Assembly (NCBI RefSeq): GCF_000314855.2
Contig: NZ_KB233222.1
Location: 2,101,031-2,165,030 of the forward strand
DNA length: 64,000 nucleotides
From: Providencia burhodogranariea DSM 19968
GTDB taxonomy: Bacteria; Pseudomonadota; Gammaproteobacteria; Enterobacterales; Enterobacteriaceae
Direction: 5' to 3'
Within the stretch, counting starts at the first letter, position 1, and every line of letters starts with the position of its first letter. The notes under the pieces are model-generated. The model was not told the DNA's origin, did not search any database, and was given only the letters and a program-made list of their open reading frames with translations. Below, piece after piece: positions 1 to 6,959 of the stretch. A program made the position numbers and the translations under genes.

Positions 1-500
1 GTCGCCACCATGGGGAGTGTTGTTTCAATCGAGCTCAGTTGATTGCTAGTTGACCAATTCTTCGCGGGTATGACACCATTCGCTGCTAAATTATTGTTTA
101 AATCAAAAGAGGCATTACCCGCTGTTGTTAATAAAATGCCATATCCATTTGAGTCTCTCTCCCCTAATGCATCGCGAAAAAGAGCAGGACCAAAACTAGT
201 GGTTGTTTTTCCACTGACTTTAATTGAGGGAGTTAATCCCCAACCAGCGCATTTTGATAAGGTGAGATCAAACGTCTCTGTTGCTGCGACAGCCTGTTCC
301 TCAATTTCGGTGCTAAGTAACAAATCGCCGCCATTAAATTGAATATTTTCCCGTACATTGATTGCGCAACTTCCACCTACAAATGTAGCCGTAAAATTAA
401 AAGAGCTACTTGCGCTACCCGCTGAGGCAGTCGTCACAACACCACACAGCCCCCCCCCTAGAAATCCGGCAAAAATCAGTGTTAATCGTTTCATGCTCAT
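1..500 (-). CDS. Fimbrial subunit, partial (3' end beyond the window)
   Basis: Read on the minus strand from ATG at 500, preceded by an AGGGAGAAG ribosome site. The frame is open for 166 codons to the window edge. The product starts with a Sec signal peptide (MSMKRLTLIFAGF, then GGG, a hydrophobic stretch and TASA). A pilin-like domain follows, with two cysteines about 50 residues apart (GGSCAIN and LSKCAGW), as in type 1 pilin-family subunits that form one disulfide. It starts 13 bases after the preceding subunit gene and is the last visible gene of the operon. The signal-peptide codons include nine consecutive G (450-458), read in frame as Gly-Gly-Gly; a change of one base would shift the frame. 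Subunit family is clear; whether it is tip, adaptor or adhesin is not. Confidence 0.85.
   Translation of the reverse strand, partial: MSMKRLTLIFAGFLGGGLCGVVTTASAGSASSSFNFTATFVGGSCAINVRENIQFNGGDLLLSTEIEEQAVAATETFDLTLSKCAGWGLTPSIKVSGKTTTSFGPALFRDALGERDSNGYGILLTTAGNASFDLNNNLAANGVIPAKNWSTSNQLSSIETTLPMVA
450..458 (-). repeat. Poly-G(9) tract inside a fimbrial signal peptide
   Basis: Nine consecutive C on the plus strand (G on the coding strand) lie about 14 codons into the fimbrial subunit gene. With nine G the frame is open, so the sequenced state is ON. Homopolymeric G tracts of this length are classic slipped-strand contingency sites in other bacteria. That it varies here is inference. Confidence 0.9.
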
Positions 501-513
501 ATCTTCTCCCTCT

Positions 514-1107
514 CTATTGGAATGCAACATTGAGAGTCAACGAAGCATGAAAATGACCAGGAATAATCTCTGGTTGTAACGGACCAACAACACCAACCCA
601 CAGTCGTGTTTCGGTTTGATATTGATTGTCGTTATTTAATACGGTTAACGATTGCCCTTTCCCCTCATTACCGATCGCTTCATCGGGACGATAAAAATCA
701 GCTAGAGCAATCGGTTGATCATCTAGTGATTGACGTACCATAAAACCTACACCATTAGGTGTTTCATCTAAAAACACCGCCTGCTGAGTATCACCCGCAT
801 AAGGTGTTCTTCCTTGCAGTGTTAATGTAGGTTTTAGGGCTTCAGTTTCATCCACACACGACAATTTCACTATTAATGGTTTGATTTGGTAGGTCTGAAT
901 CGTGCCCGTAAGTTTATTGGCCTGTAATGGCGTAAACTGTAATACACTTTCAGGTAACGTCATCTCACACCCCAATCCTGCTTTATCAGAAATCAGTGCA
1001 TTAATAGAGAGCGTTGCATCCTGATTTGCCGCTAATGCACAGACATTAGTAGCAAGAACGAATGCGAAAAGTCCTAAACGCTGTGAAACAGGGGTCAGTA
1101 ACTTCAT
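514..1107 (-). CDS. Fimbrial minor subunit
   Basis: 197 residues. An N-terminal signal peptide ends near ALAANQ (about residue 27). The rest is a pilin-like beta-rich domain with two cysteines (GLGCEM and KLSCVD) spaced as in FimA/PapA-family subunits. The text VGFMVRQSLDDQPI matches the region of these proteins near the donor-strand groove. ATG at 1107 has GAGG six bases upstream. It lies 15 bases after the previous subunit gene and 13 bases before the next, so all are probably one transcript. It would be exported by Sec, folded by the chaperone encoded at 1685-2413 and assembled at an outer-membrane usher. Exact role (adaptor, minor pilin or tip) is unknown. Confidence 0.85.
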   Translation of the reverse strand: MKLLTPVSQRLGLFAFVLATNVCALAANQDATLSINALISDKAGLGCEMTLPESVLQFTPLQANKLTGTIQTYQIKPLIVKLSCVDETEALKPTLTLQGRTPYAGDTQQAVFLDETPNGVGFMVRQSLDDQPIALADFYRPDEAIGNEGKGQSLTVLNNDNQYQTETRLWVGVVGPLQPEIIPGHFHASLTLNVAFQ

Positions 1108-1122
1108 CGCTAGCCTCGTTAA

Positions 1123-1701
1123 TTATTCATATTTAAAATTAAACGTAACGTTCGCTTTAAGCTCACCACCAATACGTTCTTCTACAGAGCAATCACCACA
1201 AGTCAGTGTCGCCATCATAGGTAATTTGCCGTTAATGCTGTCAAGTTTTGTGTATTTATCCCAATCCTCAACGGCGATAATGTCTTTATTGGCAGCTAAA
1301 TTAAGGTTCTCTTGAAATGTGGTATTGCCATTTGTTTCCAATAGAATCCCGTATCCCACCGCAGTAGAATCGACTGCATCTAAAAATAAAGCTTCGCCTA
1401 AATCTGTATTTGAAGAGCCTAAAACAGTAATTTTTGGGGTAAGGCCAACGCCTTTACATCCGGACAAGGTCAAATCAAAAGGCTGTTTCGTTACCGGATC
1501 TTTTGCTTCAATTTGACTTGGCAAAATCGGTTCACCGTTATTAAAAACTACTGGATTAACATCAATATCACATGCGCCTTCATAGGCGATATTGGCAGTA
1601 AATTCAACAGAGGCTGGCGCAGCGAGTGCTGACATGCTAGCCAGTAGAGAACCCATCATTAGAAAAATACTTAGAGTTTCTGATTTATTGAACGAAGCCA
1701 T
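1123..1701 (-). CDS. Fimbrial subunit
   Basis: 192 residues from ATG at 1701 (MASFNKSE). This start is preferred over an in-frame upstream codon at 1722 because AAGGA lies a normal distance before 1701. Signal peptide to about SALAAPAS, then a pilin domain with a cysteine pair (GACDID and SGCKGV) and a second pair near the C-terminus (LTCGDC). The start overlaps the end of the chaperone gene by 17 bases, which suggests translational coupling. Text such as AVGYGILLETNG resembles the subunit encoded at 1-500, so the two are probably diverged paralogues. It is a structural component of the same fimbria; position in the fibre is not determined. Confidence 0.85.
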   Translation of the reverse strand: MASFNKSETLSIFLMMGSLLASMSALAAPASVEFTANIAYEGACDIDVNPVVFNNGEPILPSQIEAKDPVTKQPFDLTLSGCKGVGLTPKITVLGSSNTDLGEALFLDAVDSTAVGYGILLETNGNTTFQENLNLAANKDIIAVEDWDKYTKLDSINGKLPMMATLTCGDCSVEERIGGELKANVTFNFKYE

Positions 1702-2413
1702 AAAAAATATCCTTTCCACCAAAATCGTTAATTGCTTGCCACGTCACCTTGCCCATCGTATTCACATCGGAATAGTTCATTTCACCAAAGGGCGCTATCA
1801 TGGTATTTTGTTCACGAACACTCATAGGAATCGCCTTTCCGCCTACAGTTACTGAAGATAGCGTCACAAAGTAGGGACTTGGGTTTGTGATACGCAAAAC
1901 AGTGCCTTTCCGAGAAAACTGCAAAGATTCCATTGCGTGCTGTTGTGTCATTGATAACCCTGATGGGCGATAAAATAACTTAATGACACTCCCGGTCGAT
2001 ACTGTAATAGCACCACCTAATTCCGTTTTAGATGCGTCGTTGCCATTTTGTCCCGCCGGTAGAGCCATTACTCGTAAATAAAATACCGACTCTTTATCTC
2101 TCGGTAATGTTTGCTCACCCGTTTTCAATATCCGCAATTGATTTGTTGAACCTGGTTCAAGTCGAAATAATGAAGGAGTGACCGAAAAAGGTGTTTGAGT
2201 TTGCGTTCCTTGCACATCGCCTAATACCTGTGCTTTGACTAAATACGGAGTGGTCGATTGCAAATTACTTGTTACGCCAATCGATTGACCTTGCGTGGCA
2301 TTCGATTCTGAAAAAACAATTCGCGTGCCATCTAGCGATATTCCGGCTAAAGCACTTACTGAGAAAAACCACAAACTCGCTAATCCCGCACACATTGCGT
2401 GATAAATACTCAT
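1685..2413 (-). CDS. Periplasmic fimbrial chaperone, PapD/FimC family
   Basis: 242 residues. Signal peptide (residues 1 to about 23, ending SALA), then two immunoglobulin-like domains. The N-terminal domain begins GISLDGTRIVF, which supplies the conserved arginine that anchors subunit C-termini. RLEPGSTNQLRI and YLRVMALP are the family motifs around the F1-G1 edge. The C-terminal half holds NPSPYFVTLSSV, typical of PapD-like proteins. These chaperones complete subunit folds by donor-strand complementation and deliver them to the usher. It stands right after the major pilin gene and before three more subunit genes; the usher that normally accompanies it is not in the window. The ribosome site before ATG 2413 is weak. 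Confidence 0.9.
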   Translation of the reverse strand: MSIYHAMCAGLASLWFFSVSALAGISLDGTRIVFSESNATQGQSIGVTSNLQSTTPYLVKAQVLGDVQGTQTQTPFSVTPSLFRLEPGSTNQLRILKTGEQTLPRDKESVFYLRVMALPAGQNGNDASKTELGGAITVSTGSVIKLFYRPSGLSMTQQHAMESLQFSRKGTVLRITNPSPYFVTLSSVTVGGKAIPMSVREQNTMIAPFGEMNYSDVNTMGKVTWQAINDFGGKDIFYGFVQ

Positions 2414-2440
2414 GGATAATATTCCAATTAAAGGTATTAA

Positions 2441-2467
2441 TTCAGCAGGGAAATACTCCCTACTGAA
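2441..2467 (-). promoter_or_regulatory. Intra-operon hairpin after the major pilin gene
   Basis: Arms TTCAGCAGGGA (2441-2451) and TCCCTACTGAA (2457-2467) pair over 11 bases with one G-T pair and a 5-base loop. The hairpin lies between the major pilin gene and the chaperone gene. No T-run follows on the minus strand, so it is more likely an mRNA stabiliser or partial attenuator than a full terminator. Such hairpins favour excess major pilin over assembly proteins. Confidence 0.6.
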
Positions 2468-2485
2468 TAACGCTAACGCAATGAA

Positions 2486-3010
2486 TTAGTTAACAATATA
2501 AGCAACTAAAATCGGTGCAGTGTAAGAACCTGCTTTTGGAAGATCAGTGGTTGATGCCATACCAACTTTAAAATTGTATTCTGCACTTGTTTGATCTTCT
2601 TCTATCTTAATCTCAGCACCTTGGCCGTTTTTTAAAATAGTAGTATCGTTATCTGCCGCTACCATAAAGCCCACAGTATTCGCATCATTACTAACAAAGA
2701 TATTTTGATCATTGTTTTTAGTAGATGTCATACCTTGAATAATTAAGTCACCCGATTCAATTTCAGAACAATTAGTCAAAGTCACTGGCATATTAACTGA
2801 ACCCAATTTTGTATTAGCTTCGAATTGGCTTGCTTTAAATACACCCACATTCAGAACTGATTTACCGCCGTTAACTGTTACATCGCACGTTGTATTAGTG
2901 ATAATACCTTGCAGAGTCACTTCTGCTGATGCATCAGCATTTGCATTTAAGCTCATCCCTGAAACGCCTGCTAATAATGCTACTGTTAAAGCTACTTTTT
3001 TAAATGTCAT
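2486..3010 (-). CDS. Major fimbrial subunit (pilin)
   Basis: 174 residues, the usual pilin length. Signal peptide MTFKKVALTVALLAG...NANA (about 1-25). The mature part has the cysteine pair NTTCDVTV and LTNCSEIE, and ends in a beta strand with penultimate aromatic (VAYIVN) as in FimA/MrpA-type pilins, where it contacts the chaperone. It is first in the structural gene order, followed by an intergenic hairpin, which fits the most highly expressed component. A regulator gene of the MrpJ type precedes it by 221 bases on the same strand. That gap is very AT-rich and likely holds its promoter. Close to MrpA-like and F17/MR-K type pilins in style; the exact fimbrial class is not assigned. Confidence 0.9.
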   Translation of the reverse strand: MTFKKVALTVALLAGVSGMSLNANADASAEVTLQGIITNTTCDVTVNGGKSVLNVGVFKASQFEANTKLGSVNMPVTLTNCSEIESGDLIIQGMTSTKNNDQNIFVSNDANTVGFMVAADNDTTILKNGQGAEIKIEEDQTSAEYNFKVGMASTTDLPKAGSYTAPILVAYIVN

Positions 3011-3231
3011 TTTGTTATTCCTATTAAATATAAAATAAAAAACCCTAAATAATTCACAACTGAATTACTTAAATAATCGCTTAATAATAAAAATATAAGC
3101 TTATCGCTGCATAGAATAGAAATAAGTGCAGTCATAAACTCACAAATTAATATAATTTAAATGTAATTTAAAAGATAAAATTAAATCGTTAATCACAATA
3201 TTTACTTTATGAAAATGAATATTATTTTAAC

Positions 3232-3588
3232 TTATTCAAAGCGTGTATAAGTTTCCTGTTTTATTGCCAATGATAAAGTATCACTATCTTTTTCAAATAA
3301 ACATTCAAACTCTGCATATAGTGATGGTTTTTCTTTTTCAATTCCAACCGCGACTCGATAAAAAAAATGTTCTAAAGATACTTCCAAATGCCGAAGCAAT
3401 ACACATAATGTCATTGTCGTAATCTGGCAGATACCACACTCATATCGTGAAATCTGCTGCTGTGAAACACCAATCAAATTTCCTAACTGCTCACCCGATA
3501 ACCCTTTATCTCGACGCAAACGCGCTATTTCTGCTCCAACTGAAAGAGAAAAACTATTAAGCAATAGCTCATAATTTTTTTTGTTCAT
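3232..3588 (-). CDS. MrpJ-type HTH transcriptional regulator
   Basis: 118 residues from ATG at 3588, chosen over GTG 3597 because a TAGGTG ribosome site fits it. A Cro/CI-type helix-turn-helix lies at about residues 20-75 (EIARLRRDKGLSGEQLGNLI, then SQQQISRYECG). The SQQQISRYE recognition helix is characteristic of the MrpJ family. In Proteus mirabilis, mrpJ-like genes sit at fimbrial operons and reciprocally repress flagellar genes (established for that species). Here the gene lies upstream of the pilin gene on the same strand, while mrpJ is at the distal end of the mrp operon. It probably controls this fimbrial operon and perhaps motility; the targets are inference. Confidence 0.85.
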   Translation of the reverse strand: MNKKNYELLLNSFSLSVGAEIARLRRDKGLSGEQLGNLIGVSQQQISRYECGICQITTMTLCVLLRHLEVSLEHFFYRVAVGIEKEKPSLYAEFECLFEKDSDTLSLAIKQETYTRFE

Positions 3589-4102
3589 TTTCAACACCTA
3601 AATCAAATATCCCATCAACAGTCGTAAATTCGAGAGATTCAATAAATATCACAAAATAATCAAACCGTTGTATTGCTGAGATTTAAAAGTCTAATCACAT
3701 CGAAAAGAAAAGCAATAGCGCGTAAAAATGGTGATTTTGTCTTTAAATACAATTGTTACACATTTAATATGTTATTTCACAAAAAAAACTTTTATAGAAC
3801 ATACTGATAAAAAAATGTCACTTAGTGCGCTATCTTCTTTAGATGGTGATTAACACTAATTAACTCAATAAAGGAGTAGTTATTTAGACCAATCAACTAC
3901 AATTAATACTTTTTAATATTTAAAATCCATTTTAAGAGCGTTATATAACAATTTGGTTTAGTTATCTTCACTTCCTTTAATTAAATACACAACAAAATCA
4001 ATTAGTTAATGTAATTAACCTAATCCATTAATTTTGTTACAGATAGAAATTATTAGTCTCCGCTAGTAAGTAAATCTTTAAATGACTATTATTTTTGGAG
4101 CA

Positions 4103-4157
4103 CTTACACTGCATTACTGAGAAGAAATGATGAGACACCACAGTAAATTAGTGTAAG
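4103..4157. repeat. 17-bp inverted repeat with 21-base spacer
   Basis: CTTACACTGCATTACTG (4103-4119) and CAGTAAATTAGTGTAAG (4141-4157) are inverted copies matching at 14 of 17 positions, mismatched only at the three central bases. The two matching half-sites (CTTACACT and TTACTG) make this look like a pair of operators or one long hairpin in the fimbria/GST intergenic region. Confidence 0.6.
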
Positions 4158-4196
4158 GTTAGTGCCTTTTTCGATATATTATCCTTATTTACATAC

Positions 4197-4211
4197 ACTG
4201 AATAATTCAGT
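4197..4211. promoter_or_regulatory. Palindrome ACTGAATAATTCAGT, candidate operator
   Basis: A perfect 7+1+7 palindrome 43 bases before the small ORF at 4254. A near-identical site, ACTGAACAATTCAGA, occurs at 5307-5321 upstream of the next accessory gene, which suggests a shared regulator. Confidence 0.5.
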
Positions 4212-4225
4212 ATTTCCATGACATA

Positions 4226-4241
4226 TATCAAATTTTTGATA
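4226..4241. promoter_or_regulatory. Palindrome TATCAAA-TT-TTTGATA
   Basis: A 16-base inverted repeat ending two bases before the strong ribosome site at 4244-4248. It could be an operator or a hairpin limiting access to that ribosome site. Confidence 0.4.
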
Positions 4242-4253
4242 CACGGAGGCGTT

Positions 4254-4331
4254 ATGAATCAAGTCACCTTATTCGCTTCGATTTCTTACAAAGATATAAC
4301 TCGCAATCCCTACAATAAAATAAATTTCTAA
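4254..4331 (+). CDS. Candidate 25-residue small protein
   Basis: ATG at 4254 follows CGGAGGCGTT, one of the strongest ribosome sites in the region, and opens a 25-codon frame (MNQVTLFASISYKDITRNPY to KINF) ending in TAA at 4329. No transmembrane segment or known family is recognised. It lies 112 bases before the glutathione transferase start and behind two palindromes, so it could be a leader peptide or the first gene of that unit. The support is the ribosome site only. Confidence 0.35.
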   Translation: MNQVTLFASISYKDITRNPYNKINF

Positions 4332-4443
4332 TGACCTTTATAATTCCAAATGCCATTAGAACGCTTTGATTACTTACTGTATAAATCATGGAATGGGAAA
4401 TATAATCGGCAATAAACATTTCATTCTAGTTTATGGCGGTTTT

Positions 4444-5085
4444 ATGCTAACTATTTGGGGAAGAAGGACATCATCAAATGTTCAAGCATTGATGTGGTGT
4501 ATAGGTGAGCTTGGGTTGCCTTATCAACGATATGATATCGGACATAAATATGGTGGGACTGATACTGATGAGTTTTATCACTTAAATCCGAATCGTACTG
4601 TTCCAGTTCTTCAAGATGGCAATAGTGAGCCGTTATGGGAGACTGGCGCGATCTTAAGATATTTAGCAAACAAATACGCAAATGATACTTTTTGGTCAAA
4701 TAATGATGAGTACAGAAGAGCGAATATAGAACGATGGTCAGAGTGGTCAAAACTGAATATCGCGTTAGCATTCACAGCTCCAATCTTCTGGCGTGTTGTT
4801 CGAACACCAATAAAGAGTAGAGATATTGAGGCAATCAACTCTTCAGTGAACTTATTTGAAAAAAAATTAGAAATTGCTGAAGAGCGTTTTAAAAAATATC
4901 AATTTTTAGCCGGTAATGAATTCACACTTGCTGATATTCAATTTGGTCATGTTCTGTATCGCTACTACAATATCGATATTGAACGCAAAGAACTTCCAAG
5001 ATTATACGAATATTATTCACGTTTAATGAAACGCCCTGCATTTCAAGAACATGTCATGATTTCTTATGATGAGCTACGTGCATAA
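4444..5085 (+). CDS. Glutathione S-transferase family protein
   Basis: 213 residues from ATG 4444 (MLTIWGRRTSSNVQ); an upstream in-frame start at 4366 would add residues unlike the family. The N-terminal thioredoxin-fold domain has SS at residues 10-11 near the usual catalytic position, the cis-proline motif RTVPVLQ at 51-57 and the glutathione-binding ETGAILRYLA at 66-75. The C-terminal helical domain carries FLAGNEFTLADIQFG, the conserved GST capping-box region. Such enzymes conjugate or reduce electrophiles with glutathione in the cytoplasm; the substrate cannot be told from sequence. The gene is in an accessory stretch rather than the conserved backbone. The ribosome site before 4444 is weak (GGCGG). 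Confidence 0.88.
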   Translation: MLTIWGRRTSSNVQALMWCIGELGLPYQRYDIGHKYGGTDTDEFYHLNPNRTVPVLQDGNSEPLWETGAILRYLANKYANDTFWSNNDEYRRANIERWSEWSKLNIALAFTAPIFWRVVRTPIKSRDIEAINSSVNLFEKKLEIAEERFKKYQFLAGNEFTLADIQFGHVLYRYYNIDIERKELPRLYEYYSRLMKRPAFQEHVMISYDELRA

Positions 5086-5306
5086 ATTGAAAATACCTAG
5101 AAACCGAAAAACATAAAATTTATTTTCTCTACTCACTCTTTTCGCTATGAGCAATTTGCTCTTATAGCAACAATTTTGTATACGACCTTTTTTGATAGCA
5201 TCAAATATTCAGATCAAAAAAATTACGTACCATCAGTTATTTCTTGGATGTTATGACGATATGACATCTGAATTGCTAATATTACAAAATATGCTAGTTT
5301 TTACTT

Positions 5307-5321
5307 ACTGAACAATTCAGA
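5307..5321. promoter_or_regulatory. Second copy of the ACTGAAYAATTCAG palindrome
   Basis: ACTGAACAATTCAGA lies 26 bases before the ATG at 5347 and differs from the 4197-4211 site at two positions. Its place just before a start codon suits a repressor operator. Confidence 0.45.
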
Positions 5322-5346
5322 TTTTGCTCGGGAACAACGAATAGAA

Positions 5347-5721
5347 ATGAAAAAAATTTATTTAATTTATAGCCGAAGCCCTACACTTGGAAGAACAGCG
5401 TTTCCATGGGTTAGCGGCTCTAGCTTTATCACTCACCTTCTCGATGGAAATACAGTTGATAACTATATATCAACCTTACAAAATGAGATAAACAAAATAA
5501 ACTTAGATTGGGAAGTTTACCCTGATAATACAGAGTCAGATATAGAAAAATTAATTTCTCAAAATGCAAAACTACTTATTTGCACTCCTAGTCTAAGATT
5601 TCAATTTAACAGAACTGGATTTGATAAAAATAATATTATCTACCTTAGCTCAATGGAATACGCCAATAACGTAATTACTCGTGTTTTAAAGAAAATTAAT
5701 GAAATAGATAATACACAATAA
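5347..5721 (+). CDS. Hypothetical protein, 124 residues
   Basis: Not recognised. ATG 5347 starts MKKIYLIYSRSPTLG, a beta strand rich in hydrophobic residues followed by a Ser/Gly-containing loop. The middle part (DIEKLISQNAKLLICTPSLR, then FDKNNIIYLSSMEYA) alternates strands and helices in a way that recalls small Rossmann-like domains such as PTS IIB proteins, though without a clear active-site cysteine motif. No signal peptide or membrane segment. Codon use is AT-rich, like the neighbouring accessory genes. The palindrome shared with the GST-side promoter lies just upstream, so the two units may be co-regulated. Coding status is likely from the sustained frame; function unknown. Confidence 0.6.
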   Translation: MKKIYLIYSRSPTLGRTAFPWVSGSSFITHLLDGNTVDNYISTLQNEINKINLDWEVYPDNTESDIEKLISQNAKLLICTPSLRFQFNRTGFDKNNIIYLSSMEYANNVITRVLKKINEIDNTQ

Positions 5722-6294
5722 GATAGTTTACAGTGGACTACATACGGGGTTATCTCGCATGTAGCTAGAAGCTATTAATTATATTTAATTACCGTACAAT
5801 ACAGGTTTATAACTACTTGATAACGCTCAATCCTGTCACAATACCAGAGTAGTGATAATTGATCATCGTATCAGTGACTAATGGCAATAGGTGTCAACAC
5901 ATTGTTTTCATTACTAACGGTCAAATTGACTGCCTGAGACCTTATAGTAACCTTGCCGTAATTCCTTGTTGTGATCTTGATGTTCAATCGCATTCGTATT
6001 AGGACCGTTATTTTAGATTCGGTTATTTATGCTCAGAATACATAACTTATTGATTTAATTGGCAACACATATTTGCGTCACGGTGACTCATGGATATTTA
6101 ATCAGACTGTTTATTTGCATTGTGGGATTAATACTCAGAGGACAAAGTTGTCCTGTGGGTACTGTTGGTGGGTACTGGAGTAGTTACATTTATCCCATCA
6201 CTATTATTAGAGTATTGCTGGCCAGTAACGAGCCTCCAATTTCAAAACCTCTTGATATTATAATAACTAATATTAAATTTATTGGGATTAATTT
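5722..6294. other. Non-coding accessory stretch
   Basis: About 570 bases with no convincing gene. A short frame around 5860-6000 is open but has no start or ribosome site and matches nothing known to me. The stretch may be decayed DNA of a former insertion next to tRNA-Ser; this is a guess. Confidence 0.3.
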
Positions 6295-6516
6295 ATGTCA
6301 CACTATAGTTCTAGGGCAAGAGTGCTTAATCCAGAATTACCCTTAAACCAAAGGGCTTCAAATGCAAGAAGCTGCGCTAACCATGTCGCATCTAAGTTAG
6401 GTATAACCAGAATAGAATTGTTTGCTCTTATTCAAAACTCTACAAACGTCGATTTGAATAAACCAAAGAATGAAACTGAACTAATGAGAGCATTTCATTA
6501 TTTTGAACAGCTATAA
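6295..6516 (+). CDS. Hypothetical small protein, 73 residues
   Basis: ATG 6295 is preceded by GGGATTAATTT, an acceptable ribosome site. The product (MSHYSSRARVLNPELPLNQR...) is basic in its first half and has a helix-rich middle (ARSCANHVASKLGITRIELF) that could be a small helix-turn-helix, followed by FALIQNS and an acidic tail. No family is recognised. It is the last frame before tRNA-Ser, in the zone where integrated elements usually leave remnants. Confidence 0.4.
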   Translation: MSHYSSRARVLNPELPLNQRASNARSCANHVASKLGITRIELFALIQNSTNVDLNKPKNETELMRAFHYFEQL

Positions 6517-6689
6517 TCTATCGCTTCGGTACTGGCTTCATCCATTGGTAGGTAGGTACTGTTGTCCACTTCACCTAAAGGGGGTAGTTTTCAATAGACG
6601 TTAGTAGACGTTGGAATAATGGGATTTAGTTAGAATGCTTGATTTACTTGGGATTGGAAGACTTTGGAAGACACTACTAGAAGTTAAGA

Positions 6690-6777
6690 TGGCGGAGGAG
6701 GAGAGATTCGAACTCTCGGATGGTTTCCCATCGGCGGTTTTCAAGACCGCTGCCTTCAGCCGCTCGGCCACCCCTCC
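6690..6777 (-). tRNA. serT: tRNA-Ser(TGA)
   Basis: Minus-strand cloverleaf with acceptor stem GGAGGGG pairing with CTCCTCC, D-arm TGGCCGAGCGGCTGAAGG, anticodon loop CTTGAAA (anticodon TGA, reading UCA and other UCN serine codons), the long variable arm typical of class II tRNAs, and T-arm GAGAGTTCGAATCTC. CCA is encoded (6690-6692). In E. coli serT also lies in this neighbourhood (next to yccA, close to tusE). The 3' end faces the accessory region to the left, the usual geometry for tRNA-targeted integration. Confidence 0.97.
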
Positions 6778-6959
6778 GCAATGACGAGCACTATAAACAT
6801 CTGTGCATTCGATGTAAACCCCTTATTTGATCAATTGCTTCAAAAATAGGCGCTTAGTGTGTTGATGGGCTAAATTATCAACATTTTTGATAGTCTACTT
6901 GGGTTATTGCCTATTATTTGTTAGATTTACACTCTATTTTTGTTTAGGTTGAAATTCGT

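Larger units (their letters stand above)
3589..4253. other. AT-rich regulatory intergenic region
   Basis: About 665 bases between the fimbrial regulator (leftward) and the accessory genes (rightward). No convincing coding frame apart from the small ORF that begins at its right edge. It contains four inverted repeats: AACAAAATCAATT at 3991 with its near complement at 4026-4038; a 17-base pair of arms at 4103-4119 and 4141-4157; ACTGAATAATTCAGT at 4197-4211; and TATCAAA/TTTGATA at 4226-4241. It probably carries the promoters of both divergent units. No invertible promoter switch was recognised. Confidence 0.5.

Noticed and set aside
3589..4253. An invertible fimbrial promoter switch (fimS or mrp type)
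   Set aside because: The inverted repeats found enclose only 21-22 bases, too little for a promoter, and no FimB/MrpI-type recombinase is in the window.
5860..6010. A decayed transposase remnant near tRNA-Ser
   Set aside because: A short open frame exists but no transposase motif or terminal inverted repeat could be recognised.
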